The translations under genes and the position numbers were made by a program. Positions 1 to 8,621 of a stretch of 18,830 nucleotides of DNA are shown here, piece by piece. The stretch is from Betaproteobacteria bacterium RIFCSPLOWO2_02_FULL_68_150. Its GTDB lineage: Bacteria; Pseudomonadota; Gammaproteobacteria; Burkholderiales; SG8-39. The DNA lies in the NCBI GenBank assembly GCA_001771975.1, contig MERE01000186.1:1-18830 (forward strand), in the 5' to 3' direction. A model generated the notes under the pieces. That model did not search any database. It was not told the DNA's origin and was given only the letters and a program-made list of their open reading frames with translations. How positions within the stretch are numbered: the first letter of the stretch is position 1; each line of letters starts with the position of its first letter.

Positions 1-1530
1 CCCGAAACCTACAGCGTCGTGGTGCACAACGTCGGCGTGCAGGACCTGCTGTTCGCGCTCGCCCGCGATGCCCGGTTCAATGTCGATGTGCACGCCGGTG
101 TGAGCGGCACCGTGACCCTCAATGCCCTCGAGCAGACCCTGCCGCAGATCCTCGCGCGGATCGCGAAGCAGGTCGACATGCGCTACGAGATCGACGGCCA
201 GACGATCACGGTGATGCGCGATACGCCGTTCCTGCGCATCTACCGCGTCGACTACGTCAATCTGTCGCGCGACGCGCGCAGCGTCGCGAACCTGGCGACC
301 CAGGTCAGCGGCGCCTCGGGCGGCGGTAGCAGCGGCGGCAGCGCCGGGACGGCGCAGAACAACTCCACCGCCGTCATCAGCACCCTCTCGGCGAACCGTT
401 TCTGGGACACCCTGATCGCCAACGTGCGCGACATGCTGCGCGAGACCGACAAGGTCGTACCGCTCGGCGCGAAATCCGCGTCCTCGCCTGCGGCCGCGCC
501 CGTCACGGTTTCGGCACCGGCAGGTGTCGAGTTCCGCGAGGCCGCCTCCGTGATCGCCAACGCGGAAGCGGGCGTACTCAGTATTCGCGCAACCTCGCGC
601 CAGCACGAGAAGGTGCAGGAATTTCTGGACCTGGTGCTGGCGAACGCCAAGCGGCAGGTGCTGATCGAGGCGACCATAGCGGAAGTCCAGCTCAACAATC
701 AGTACCAGCGCGGCATCGACTGGTCGCGGCTGCGCAGTGGCGGCGCGGGTTTCCAAGTCCAGCAATCGTCCGCCGCCACCCCGGCGGGCGTCAGCACCGG
801 CGCCTTCGTCTTCGGCTATGCCACCGGCGGGCTCAATTTCACCTCGGCGATGCGGCTGCTCGAATCGTTCGGCGACGTGCGCGTTCTGTCGAGCCCGAAG
901 ATCAGCGTGCTCAATAACCAGACCGCGGTACTCAAGGTGGTCGACAACCTGGTCTATTTCACGATTCAAGCAAACACTACGACCGCTGCCAACAGCCCCG
1001 CGGTAACGACGTTTACCACCACCGTGAATTCCGTCCCGGTCGGTTTCATCATGAGCGTGGTGCCGCAGATCAGCGATTCAGCCTCGGTCCTGCTCAATCT
1101 GCGACCGACAATATCGCGCAAGCTGACCGACATCGCCGATCCGAATCCCTCGCTAGCCAATCCGTGCGGTGTCGGCGTCCAGAACTGTGCCACGCCGGCC
1201 ATTTCCAGCCTCATCCCGGTCATTCAGACGCGGGAGCTGGAGTCGGTGCTCCGCGTGCAGAGCGGACAGATCGCGATGCTCGGCGGATTGATGCAGGACG
1301 CCGTCTCTACGGTCGAGGATACGGTGCCGGGCCTGCGCAACATTCCCGGCATCGGCGCGCTGCTGGCGCAGCGCAAGGACGTCAATCAGAAAACCGAGCT
1401 GGTGATATTCCTGCGCCCTACCGTGATCCGCGATGCGAGCGTGCAGGGGGAACACCAGCGATTTCGCGATCTACTGCCGCGCGATGACTATTTTCTGCGT
1501 CCCAATCCGGGGCGCGCCGGGCAGCCGTGA
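1..1530 (+). CDS. mshL: MSHA pilus secretin MshL, 5'-truncated by the window edge
   Basis: This gene encodes an outer-membrane secretin of the GspD/PilQ/MshL superfamily, the gated pore through which an MSHA-type pilus leaves the cell. The frame is open from base 1, so the start, signal peptide and early N-terminus lie upstream; the GTG at 19 is internal. Visible in order are an STN-like N-terminal region (about bases 10-200), a Gly/Ser-rich low-complexity linker (about 300-360), a secretin N-subdomain-like stretch (about 520-700) and the C-terminal secretin domain (about 840-1470). The domain ends with the family signature: VPGLRNIPGIG, then TELVIFLRPTVIRD. The next gene, mshN, starts 1 bp after the stop, so the two are co-translated in one operon. 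GspD or PilQ are alternatives by domain, but the downstream mshN-mshE-mshG order favours MshL. Confidence 0.9.
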   Translation, partial: PETYSVVVHNVGVQDLLFALARDARFNVDVHAGVSGTVTLNALEQTLPQILARIAKQVDMRYEIDGQTITVMRDTPFLRIYRVDYVNLSRDARSVANLATQVSGASGGGSSGGSAGTAQNNSTAVISTLSANRFWDTLIANVRDMLRETDKVVPLGAKSASSPAAAPVTVSAPAGVEFREAASVIANAEAGVLSIRATSRQHEKVQEFLDLVLANAKRQVLIEATIAEVQLNNQYQRGIDWSRLRSGGAGFQVQQSSAATPAGVSTGAFVFGYATGGLNFTSAMRLLESFGDVRVLSSPKISVLNNQTAVLKVVDNLVYFTIQANTTTAANSPAVTTFTTTVNSVPVGFIMSVVPQISDSASVLLNLRPTISRKLTDIADPNPSLANPCGVGVQNCATPAISSLIPVIQTRELESVLRVQSGQIAMLGGLMQDAVSTVEDTVPGLRNIPGIGALLAQRKDVNQKTELVIFLRPTVIRDASVQGEHQRFRDLLPRDDYFLRPNPGRAGQP

Positions 1531-1531
1531 C

Positions 1532-2803
1532 GTGAGCCTTCTCCTGGAGGCGCTGCGCAAGGCCGAAAAGCAATCGCTGCTGGACCGTGATGCCGCGCTT
1601 CGGGACGGACGCGACAGCCGCGGTGACGCCGCCGCGGCGCCCGCCTGCGCGGACGGACGTAAGGAGAGTCTGCCGTCGCAGACCGCTGCCCGTGAGGGCC
1701 GGCCCGGCGAGGGCCAGGACGAGTCTGCGAGTGCGGAGCTTGCGCTCGAGCCGGCGCCGGAGTTGACAGCGCCTGAACTGCGCGAGCCGGTGACGGCTCA
1801 GCTGCCGCGTGATGAAGTATCTCCCGGGCCTCCACCAACGCGCGGCCGCGCCGATCAGGGTCCTGGCGGCGCATACCGGTGGTCGCCGTTCTATGCCGTG
1901 TTGGCCCTTTCGGGCGCAGTCGCGCTTGCCGCGATCGGATACTTCTGGCATCAGCTGCCCCCAGCGCCTCGGCCGGTGGACGATAGCAGCGCAGTGCCAT
2001 CGCTTCCGAACCGGGCGGTAGCGGTCGCGCAAACCGCGCCGACGCAGCTCGCCATTCCGGGACTGCCTGACGCTGTGCCCCAATCAAGAGCCGCGTCTGC
2101 TGCTGTTGTTGCACGTGTTTCGCCCGCAGCGGCGTCACGCCCGTCTGCATCGTCGGTGCCCAGGCCTGCGGCAGACACTGCCGCGCCACCCATCGGGCCG
2201 GGAAATATTCCGCCGGTGCAGCACGATCGCGACCGGATTCACCCTCAGGTCGAGGCGGGGTACACCGCGTGGCGGAACGGAAATCTCGACGCGGCACGCA
2301 CGGCGTATGAGCGGGCGCTTCGCGAGGAGCCTGACAATGCGGATGCGATTCGCGGCATGGCGGTGCTCGAAATGTATGCCGGGAATCTCGAGCGCGCGGA
2401 AGCCCATTACCTCGGGCTGCTGCAGGCGATCGGCAGCGATGCTTACGCGCGGGCCGGCCTGATTGCGCTGCGCACGGACCGGACCGATCCGCTACAGGTG
2501 GAAAGCAGCCTGAAGGCGCTGCTTGCAGCCGAGCCGGAGGCGGTCCCGCTGATCCTTGCGCTGGGAAACCAGTTCGCCCGACAGGGTCGCTGGGCGGAAG
2601 CGCAGCAGGCGTTTTTTCGCGCGGCGGCGGGTGACCCGGACAATCCGGACATCGCTTTCAATCTCGCCGTGAGCCTCGATCGGCTGCATCGGTCCGCTGA
2701 GGCGATCGTGTACTACGGGCGCGCGCTCGCGCTGGCCGAGCACCGCGTCGCCCGTTTTTCGCCCGAGGTGGCGCGCCTGCGCCTGCAGCAGCTGGCACGC
2801 TGA
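1532..2803 (+). CDS. mshN: MSHA biogenesis protein MshN-like, TPR membrane protein
   Basis: This is a 423-aa bitopic inner-membrane protein thought to take part in the MSHA pilus assembly platform. The GTG at 1532 is chosen because it gives the typical N-terminus MSLLLEALRKAEKQ; the open frame extends further upstream but only inside mshL. Order of parts: an N-terminal amphipathic helix, an Ala/Pro/Glu-rich cytoplasmic stretch (about residues 25-115), one membrane segment (about 117-142, FYAVLALSGAVALAAIGYFW), a Pro/Ala-rich periplasmic linker, and several TPR-like helical repeats from about residue 236 to the end (for example GNLDAARTAYERALREEPDN). It starts 1 bp after mshL and ends 13 bp before mshE. 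No convincing Shine-Dalgarno sequence is present, so translation is probably coupled. The family role in binding other assembly proteins is known only loosely. Confidence 0.82.
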   Translation: MSLLLEALRKAEKQSLLDRDAALRDGRDSRGDAAAAPACADGRKESLPSQTAAREGRPGEGQDESASAELALEPAPELTAPELREPVTAQLPRDEVSPGPPPTRGRADQGPGGAYRWSPFYAVLALSGAVALAAIGYFWHQLPPAPRPVDDSSAVPSLPNRAVAVAQTAPTQLAIPGLPDAVPQSRAASAAVVARVSPAAASRPSASSVPRPAADTAAPPIGPGNIPPVQHDRDRIHPQVEAGYTAWRNGNLDAARTAYERALREEPDNADAIRGMAVLEMYAGNLERAEAHYLGLLQAIGSDAYARAGLIALRTDRTDPLQVESSLKALLAAEPEAVPLILALGNQFARQGRWAEAQQAFFRAAAGDPDNPDIAFNLAVSLDRLHRSAEAIVYYGRALALAEHRVARFSPEVARLRLQQLAR

Positions 2804-2816
2804 GCGGACAGCTGGC

Positions 2817-4523
2817 GTGGCGACGACAGAACCGCAGTTGAAGCGCCAAATCGGACAGGTACTGACCGAACAGGGGCTCGTCAGCGAGGATCAGCTCCGC
2901 ATCGCGCTGCTCGAACAGATGAAGACGCACTTGCCGGTAGGGCGCCTGCTGGTGCAGCTCGGATTCGTATCGGAGCCGGTACTGCGCGATGCGCTCGCGA
3001 CGGCCCTCGGGCTGCAAGCGGTCGATCTGGCGCATGTGATTGTCGACCCCGCAGCGCTGAAACTGCTGCCGCGCGACCTGGCACGACGCTACCGGGTGTT
3101 TCCGCTGGCCTTCGACCGGGCGACGCGCAAGTTGATCGTGGCGCTCGCCGATGCACTCGATCTGGTCGCGTTCGACCGCCTGCGCGCCCACCTCGGCGGC
3201 GCGGCGCAGATCGAGCCGCGCCTTGCCGGTGATGCCGAAATCGAGCGCGCCATCGAGCACCATTACGGTCACGAACTGTCGATCGACGGCATCCTGCGCG
3301 AGATCGAAACCGGTGAACTCGACCAACCGTCGCTCGAGGCGGGCGAAGGCTACTCGCAGCCGGTGGTGCGCCTGATCTCGGCGCTGCTCGCCGATGCCGT
3401 CGAGCGCGGGGCCTCCGACCTGCATTTCGAACCGGAACAGAATTTTCTGCGCATCCGCTACCGCATCGACGGCGTGCTGCGGCAAGTGCGCAGCCTGCAT
3501 TCGAGCTTCTGGCCGGCGATGGTGGTGCGCCTGAAAGTCATGGCGCGCATGAATATCGCCGAGAGTCGCGCGCCGCAGGACGGCCGCATTTCCGTCACGC
3601 TGTGCGGACGGGTCGTCGATTTCCGGGTCGCCAGTCTGCCGACCACGCACGGCGAGAACGTCGTGCTGCGCGTTCTGGACCGCCAGAAGGGTATCGTGCC
3701 GCTCGAGCAGCTCGGACTGGAAATGCCGCAGCTCGAAATGCTCAAGCGCATGATCGCGCGCCCGCAGGGGATCATCCTCGTCACCGGCCCGACCGGCAGC
3801 GGCAAGACCACGACGCTGTACTCGATCCTCAATCACATCAATTCCGACAGCGTCAACATCATGACCCTGGAGGATCCGGTCGAGTACCCCATGCCGTTGA
3901 TCCGGCAGGCCTCCGTGAGCGACGGCTTGAAGATCGACTTCGCCAATGGCGTGCGCGCCATGATGCGCCAGGATCCGGACGTGATCCTGGTCGGCGAGAT
4001 CCGCGACGAGGAAACCGCCGCCATGGCGTTCCGCGCGGCGATGACGGGTCATCAGGTGTACTCGACCTTGCACACCCATTCGGCGGCGGGAGCGATTCCG
4101 CGGCTGCTCGACATCGGAATCGTGCCCGACATCCTGACTGGCAACATGATCGGCATTATTGCGCAGCGACTGGTGCGCAAGCTGTGCCGCTCCTGCCGGC
4201 AGCCGCACGAAGCGAGCGAGAGCGAGTGCCGGCTGCTCGGCATCGCGCCGAAGGATCGCGGACTGCTCTATCGCGCCGTGGGTTGCGAGCAGTGCGACTA
4301 CCATGGCTACCGCGGTCGCGTGGCAATCATGGAGATCCTCAGGATCGACGAAGTCCTCGACGACATGATTGCGCGACGCACGACGGCGCGCGAGCTCGTT
4401 GCGGCGGCGCGCAAGCAGGGTTTGCGCACGCTGGCCGATGACGGTGCTCGCCTGGTGTGCCGCGGCGGCACGAGTATCGAGGAGCTGTCCCGCGTCGTGG
4501 ACCTGACCGAGCGCATGGCTTAG
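2817..4523 (+). CDS. mshE: MSHA pilus extension ATPase MshE (GspE/PilB family)
   Basis: This 568-aa cytoplasmic hexameric ATPase powers pilus extension. Residues 10-66 form a MshEN-type N-terminal domain with two 24-residue repeats and a 5-residue spacer (the family's c-di-GMP-binding element). Residues 75-150 complete the N-domain. The motor domain follows: Walker A GPTGSGKT at 324-331, Asp box at about 349-356 (TLEDPVEY), Walker B region DPDVILVGEIRDEET at 386-400 and a His box at about 412-421. A tetracysteine zinc site is C457/C460 and C490/C493. Start GTG 2817 follows mshN by 13 bp. Oddity: the invariant Arg of c-di-GMP motif 1 aligns with Gln11 (R10 is one place off), and the closing Gln of motif 2 is Ala63. 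GspE or PilB are alternatives, but the neighbours favour MshE. Confidence 0.9.
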   Translation: MATTEPQLKRQIGQVLTEQGLVSEDQLRIALLEQMKTHLPVGRLLVQLGFVSEPVLRDALATALGLQAVDLAHVIVDPAALKLLPRDLARRYRVFPLAFDRATRKLIVALADALDLVAFDRLRAHLGGAAQIEPRLAGDAEIERAIEHHYGHELSIDGILREIETGELDQPSLEAGEGYSQPVVRLISALLADAVERGASDLHFEPEQNFLRIRYRIDGVLRQVRSLHSSFWPAMVVRLKVMARMNIAESRAPQDGRISVTLCGRVVDFRVASLPTTHGENVVLRVLDRQKGIVPLEQLGLEMPQLEMLKRMIARPQGIILVTGPTGSGKTTTLYSILNHINSDSVNIMTLEDPVEYPMPLIRQASVSDGLKIDFANGVRAMMRQDPDVILVGEIRDEETAAMAFRAAMTGHQVYSTLHTHSAAGAIPRLLDIGIVPDILTGNMIGIIAQRLVRKLCRSCRQPHEASESECRLLGIAPKDRGLLYRAVGCEQCDYHGYRGRVAIMEILRIDEVLDDMIARRTTARELVAAARKQGLRTLADDGARLVCRGGTSIEELSRVVDLTERMA

Positions 4524-4566
4524 GTGCCTGGCCTCCGGCCATGCGGCGAACTATCGGAGAACGCGC

Positions 4567-5772
4567 ATGCCCCTGTACCGCTACAAGGCAATCGATGCCG
4601 CGGGCAAGTCGGCGCTCGGCCGCCTCGAAGCGAACAACCTTTTCGATCTCGAGCAGCGCCTTGCGCGCATCGGGCTCGACCTCGTCACCGGCGCAGCCGG
4701 CAGGCCTGCGGTGCGCGCGTCACGCGGGCGAGGGATTGGTCGACGCGAGCTCATCAATTTCTGCTTTCATCTTGAGCAACTCGCCGCCGCCGGGATACCA
4801 CTCATCGAGGGGTTGAGTGACTTGCGCGACAGCGTCGAGACGCTGCGCGTGCGCGAGGTCGTGTCCGGACTGATCGAGTCGATCGAGGGCGGCAAGAACC
4901 TTTCGCAGGCGCTGGCCGAGCAGCCCGAGGTGTTCAGCGAAGTATTCGTCAGCCTGATTCGATCCGGCGAGCACGCGGGACGGCTCCCCGAAGTACTCCG
5001 GCGCCTTGCCGAGCAATTGCGTTGGGAAGACGAACTCGCAGCGCAGACCCGCAAGCTGATGATGTATCCCGCGTTCGTGGGCGGCTTGGTGATCGCCGTG
5101 ACGCTGTTCCTCATGATCGTCCTGGTCCCGCAAATGGCAGGATTCATTCGCAATCTGGGCCAGGAGGTGCCGCTGCAGACGCGGATTCTGATCCGGACAT
5201 CGGAGTTCTGCGTCGCTTACTGGTGGGCAATCCTCCTGGCGCCCGGCGCGCTCGCGGCGGGCGGGCGGGCACTGACCAGGACCGACCCGCGCCTCGCCTA
5301 TGCCTTCGATCGCTGCCGGATTTCGCTGCCGCTGGTCGGCCCTATCCTGCGCAAGATCATTCTGTCGCGCTTCGCCTCCAGCTTTGCGCTAATGTATGCC
5401 TCGGGGATCATGGTGCTCGATGCAATCCGGTACGCTGAGGCAATTGTGGGCAACCAGCCAGTGCAAAGTGCCTTGCGCGCGGCGGGCCAGCAGGTCGCCG
5501 GAGGCAGGACGCTTGCCGGTGCGTTCGCGGACACCGGAATGTTTCCGCCCCTCGTGATTCGAATGCTGCGCATCGGCGAGACGACGGGCGCTCTCGACAC
5601 GGCCCTGCTGAATGTGAGCTACTTCTACAATCGCGAGGTTCGCGAGGCAATCGGCAGGCTCCAGGCACTGATCGAGCCGGTGCTCACGGTGATACTGGGC
5701 GCGGTCCTCGCCTGGGTGATGCTGGCAGTGCTCGGACCAGTGTATGACACCATATCGAGCATGAAGCTGTAG
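4567..5772 (+). CDS. mshG: MSHA pilus inner-membrane platform protein MshG (GspF/PilC family)
   Basis: This 401-aa polytopic protein forms the inner-membrane platform that couples the MshE motor to pilin insertion. It opens with the family start MPLYRYKAIDAAGK. Two T2SSF domains can be seen, at about residues 63-190 (with GIPLIEGL and SGEHAGRLPEVL) and about 265-392 (with SGIMVLDAI and IGETTGALDTAL). Membrane segments are at about 168-190, 216-234 and 370-392, the usual three. Length is normal for the family. ATG 4567 has a GGAGA ribosome-binding site at 4556-4560, 6 nt upstream. It lies 43 bp after mshE. No pilin or prepilin peptidase gene follows; the next gene is DUF484, so the msh block ends here. 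Confidence 0.9.
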   Translation: MPLYRYKAIDAAGKSALGRLEANNLFDLEQRLARIGLDLVTGAAGRPAVRASRGRGIGRRELINFCFHLEQLAAAGIPLIEGLSDLRDSVETLRVREVVSGLIESIEGGKNLSQALAEQPEVFSEVFVSLIRSGEHAGRLPEVLRRLAEQLRWEDELAAQTRKLMMYPAFVGGLVIAVTLFLMIVLVPQMAGFIRNLGQEVPLQTRILIRTSEFCVAYWWAILLAPGALAAGGRALTRTDPRLAYAFDRCRISLPLVGPILRKIILSRFASSFALMYASGIMVLDAIRYAEAIVGNQPVQSALRAAGQQVAGGRTLAGAFADTGMFPPLVIRMLRIGETTGALDTALLNVSYFYNREVREAIGRLQALIEPVLTVILGAVLAWVMLAVLGPVYDTISSMKL

Positions 5773-5781
5773 CATCGCGAT

Positions 5782-5811
5782 CCATCGGGACTGGCGCCGG
5801 CGGTCCGATGG
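5782..5811 (+). terminator. Candidate hairpin at the end of the msh operon
   Basis: CCATCGG at 5782-5788 pairs with CCGATGG at 5805-5811, and the GC-rich interval between them can fold further. It begins 9 bp after the mshG stop and precedes the DUF484 gene. There is no T-run after it (GGGTCGC follows), so it is not a classic intrinsic terminator. It may act as an mRNA-stabilising or attenuating hairpin instead. Confidence 0.35.
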
Positions 5812-5846
5812 GGGTCGCAACGAGGCAGCGGAGGATGCACCGAGCA

Positions 5847-6491
5847 ATGAATGAAGACGAGATCGCACAGTTCCTGAGGGCGCAGCCGCAGTTCTTCGAC
5901 CGGCATCCGGACCTGCTCGAATCGGTCATGGTGCCGCACCCGCACGGCGGTCGGGCCATTCCGCTTGCCGAGCGTCAGATCCTCGGCCTGCGGGAGAAAG
6001 TCCGGCTGCTGGAGGGCAAGCTCGGCGAGCTGATCCGCTACGGCGAGGACAACGAGGCCATCAGCGAAAAGGTGCACCGCCTGTCGCTCGCGCTGCTCGG
6101 GGCGCCCGATCATGCCGCCAGCGTGCAGGCGCTGTATTTTCATCTGCGCGAGGACTTCGCCGTGCCCCGCGTGGCGCTGCGCCTCTGGAACAAGTCCCTG
6201 CCCGAGGGTGCCGCCGAAGGCGCGGAGGTGGAGGCGGCGCTGCGTGACCACGCCGAGAGCATGGCCGGGCCGCTTTGCGGACCGGCCGCCGCCAACCCGT
6301 TCATGGGCTGGTTCGACGGCGCGCAGGCGCATGTTCGCTCGCTGGCGCTGGTGCCGCTTGGCCAGACGCGCGTATTTGGCATGCTGGTGCTGGGAAGCGA
6401 AGACCCGCGGCGCTTTTACCCCGAGATGGGAACGCTGTTTCTGCGCCGTATCGGCGAACTGGTCGCAGCGGCCCTGGCGTCGCGTCTTTAG
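5847..6491 (+). CDS. DUF484 family protein
   Basis: This 214-aa cytoplasmic protein belongs to the DUF484 family (E. coli YigA-like), whose C-terminal part has a GAF-like fold; the biochemical role is not established. It opens with MNEDEIAQFLRAQPQFFDRHPDLLE, listed here in pieces: MNEDEIAQFLRAQ, then FFDRHPDLLE, the family's hallmark N-terminus. A predicted coiled coil (about residues 40-75, LRERVRLLE-like) and the GAF-like region (about 85-214) follow. ATG 5847 is preferred on this homology. In-frame ATGs at 5808 and 5835 exist; a GGAGG at 5829-5833 lies 13 nt before 5847, longer than ideal. The gene directly precedes xerC, as in many proteobacteria where dapF-DUF484-xerC is conserved. Here mshG takes the place of dapF. 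Confidence 0.85.
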   Translation: MNEDEIAQFLRAQPQFFDRHPDLLESVMVPHPHGGRAIPLAERQILGLREKVRLLEGKLGELIRYGEDNEAISEKVHRLSLALLGAPDHAASVQALYFHLREDFAVPRVALRLWNKSLPEGAAEGAEVEAALRDHAESMAGPLCGPAAANPFMGWFDGAQAHVRSLALVPLGQTRVFGMLVLGSEDPRRFYPEMGTLFLRRIGELVAAALASRL

Positions 6492-6502
6492 CGATTGCCG
6501 GA

Positions 6503-7420
6503 GTGGCTGAGACTCCCGCTGCCAACCACCCGGACGAGGCGCTGGTCCGGGAATATCTCGAGGCGCTTCGCCATCAGCGGCGCTTGGCGCCCCGGACGCT
6601 GCTGACCTACCGCCATGCGCTCGATCTGCTGCTGGCGATGGGCGGCTGCGAGCGCCTGGCAGCGCTTGAGCCCGCGCAGGTGCGGCGGCACGTGGCGCAA
6701 TTGCATGCGCGGGGATTTTCGGGACGTACGCTGGCGAAGGTCATGTCGGGTTGGCGCGGGTTTTACCGCTGGCTGGTGCGTCATCGTGGCTTGCAGGCGA
6801 ACCCGGTGCAAGGCGTGCACGCGCCGAAGAGCCCCAGACCGCTGCCGAAGGCGCTCTCGGTCGAGCAGGCTCAGCGATTGCTCGACGGCGACCCCGGGGA
6901 ATCGGTGGCGCTGGTGCGCGACCAGGCGATGTTCGAGCTGATGTATTCCTCGGGACTCCGGTTGGCCGAGCTGGTGTCGCTTGACGAAGGCGACGGCGGT
7001 CTCGATTTGCACGAATCGCTGGTGAAGGTGGTAGGCAAGGGCGGCAAGACCCGAACCGTTCCGGTGGGCAGCAGGGCACGCGCAGCCGTGCGGCGCTGGC
7101 TGGCGGTGCGCGCCGCATTGGCGCGACCGCAGGAGCCTGCGCTGTTCGTCGGCGCCCGCGGCCGGCGCATCGCGCCATCGCTCGTCAATCTCCGGCTCAA
7201 GGCGTTGGCGCGCCGGCAGGGAGTGGACGCCTCAGTTCATCCGCACACGCTGCGTCACTCGTTCGCCTCACACCTGCTGCAGTCGTCCCAGGATTTGCGC
7301 GCGGTTCAGGAAATGCTCGGCCATTCGAGTATCTCGACGACGCAGGTCTATACGCACCTCGATTTTCAGGCGCTGGCAAAGGTCTATGACGCCGCGCATC
7401 CGCGTGCGAGGAAGAAGTGA
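6503..7420 (+). CDS. xerC: Tyrosine recombinase XerC
   Basis: This 305-aa site-specific recombinase acts with XerD at the chromosomal dif site to resolve chromosome dimers before division. An N-terminal SAM-like core-binding domain (about residues 10-95) is followed by the catalytic domain (about 115-300). All six catalytic positions are present: Arg153 (SSGLRLAEL), Lys179 (VVGKGGKTR), His248 and Arg251 (HPHTLRHSF), His274 (LGHSS) and the nucleophile Tyr283 (TTQVYTHL). GTG 6503 gives normal family length and lies 11 bp after the DUF484 stop; the longer open frame upstream runs inside DUF484. No clear Shine-Dalgarno sequence is seen. The end overlaps the rlmI start by 4 bp (GTGA). XerD is the main alternative, but the DUF484 neighbour favours XerC. 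Confidence 0.93.
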   Translation: MAETPAANHPDEALVREYLEALRHQRRLAPRTLLTYRHALDLLLAMGGCERLAALEPAQVRRHVAQLHARGFSGRTLAKVMSGWRGFYRWLVRHRGLQANPVQGVHAPKSPRPLPKALSVEQAQRLLDGDPGESVALVRDQAMFELMYSSGLRLAELVSLDEGDGGLDLHESLVKVVGKGGKTRTVPVGSRARAAVRRWLAVRAALARPQEPALFVGARGRRIAPSLVNLRLKALARRQGVDASVHPHTLRHSFASHLLQSSQDLRAVQEMLGHSSISTTQVYTHLDFQALAKVYDAAHPRARKK

Positions 7421-8607
7421 GCGCTTGTGCGGTGCTCAAGGCGGGGCGGGACAGATCACTCCGCCGGCGGCATCCCTGGATCTTTTCGGGAGCCATCGAG
7501 CGCATTGCGGGCGCTCCGGCGAGCGGCGACACGGTTGCGGTGGCAACGCAAGACGGCGAACGCCTCGCACTGGCGGCCTGGAGTCCGGACTCGCAGATCC
7601 GCGGCCGGGTCTGGAGCTTCGATCTGGAAGACACCATCGATGAGAGATTTTTCCGCGCCCGGATCGAACAAGCGGTGGCGATGCGCGACGCGCTTCCCGC
7701 CGCGCGGCACAGCAATGCACTGAGGCTGGTACACGCGGAGTCCGACAATCTGCCCGGGCTCGTCGTGGATCGCTATGCCGACGTCCTGGTCGCGCAGTTC
7801 CTGTCGGCGGGGGCAGAGCGCTGGCGGGAGACGATTCTCGATGCGCTGGTTGAAGCAACCGGCTGCGAGGCCATCTACGAGCGCTCAGACGCCGAAGTGC
7901 GGGCGCTCGAGGGCCTGGCGCCCAGGGTTGGTTTTGCGCGAGGCAACCGCGGTGCCGGACGCTGCGCGATCGTCGAGCACGGGCTCAATTTCCGCGTTGA
8001 CGTCGAGCAGGGACAGAAGACCGGCTTCTTTCTCGACCAGCGTGAAAATCGCCAGCGTGTGCGCGCGATCGCCGGCGGGCGCGCGGTGCTCGACTGCTTT
8101 TGCTACACAGGCGGTTTCGCGATTGCCGCGCTGGCGGGCGGAGCCAAGCGGGTACTGGGGGTGGAGAGTTCTTCCGTCGCGCTCGAGGTTGCGCGTGAGA
8201 ACCTGAGCGCAAACCTTCTTGCCGACGATCGGTTCGAGCTACGCCAGGCGGATGTCTTCGAACACCTCAGGGCGCTTCGCGACCGGCGGGAACGGTTCGA
8301 TCTGGTGGTACTCGATCCGCCCAAGTTCGCGCCGACCGCGGCGCAGGCGCGTAATGCCGCGCGGGCGTACAAGGACATCAACCTGCTGGCGTTCAAGCTG
8401 CTTTCGCCCGGTGGCTTACTGGCGACGTTTTCGTGCTCGGGTGGCGTGCCGGCGGAACTTTTTCAGTCGATCGTCGCCGGCGCGGCGCTCGATGCAGGCG
8501 TGGATGGGAAGATTATCGAACGGTTTGGCGCTGCCGCAGACCATCCGGTGGCGCTCAAGTTCCCGGAAGGCAACTACCTGAAGGGACTGCTTGTGTTGCG
8601 ACCCTGA
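7417..8607 (+). CDS. rlmI: 23S rRNA (cytosine-5-)-methyltransferase RlmI-like
   Basis: This 396-aa SAM-dependent methyltransferase has the same length as E. coli RlmI, which makes m5C1962 in 23S rRNA. An N-terminal PUA domain (about residues 5-75) starts after the arginine-rich RDRSLRRRHPWIFSGAI. A linker domain follows, then the Rossmann fold. Visible motifs are EQGQKTGFFLDQR (198-209), SAM motif I LDCFCYTGGF (225-234), acidic VLGVESS (246-252), catalytic motif IV DPPKF (300-304) and FSCSG (338-342), with Cys340 the likely nucleophile. GTG 7417 overlaps the xerC stop (GTGA) and has GAGGA at 7408-7412. Translation is probably coupled to xerC. A related RlmI/RlmK-family target cannot be excluded. 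Confidence 0.88.
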   Translation: MSACAVLKAGRDRSLRRRHPWIFSGAIERIAGAPASGDTVAVATQDGERLALAAWSPDSQIRGRVWSFDLEDTIDERFFRARIEQAVAMRDALPAARHSNALRLVHAESDNLPGLVVDRYADVLVAQFLSAGAERWRETILDALVEATGCEAIYERSDAEVRALEGLAPRVGFARGNRGAGRCAIVEHGLNFRVDVEQGQKTGFFLDQRENRQRVRAIAGGRAVLDCFCYTGGFAIAALAGGAKRVLGVESSSVALEVARENLSANLLADDRFELRQADVFEHLRALRDRRERFDLVVLDPPKFAPTAAQARNAARAYKDINLLAFKLLSPGGLLATFSCSGGVPAELFQSIVAGAALDAGVDGKIIERFGAAADHPVALKFPEGNYLKGLLVLRP

Positions 8608-8621
8608 GCGGGCCGCAGCGA

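Noticed and set aside
300..360. Gly/Ser-rich tract in mshL as a possible frameshift or repeat insertion
   Set aside because: The frame is intact through it, and such linkers are usual between secretin subdomains.
2658..4304. 548-codon open frame on the minus strand opposite mshN/mshE
   Set aside because: It is fully antisense to mshE with its complete set of ATPase motifs, is rich in His, Arg and Gln as shadow frames of GC-rich genes are, and shows no family motif.
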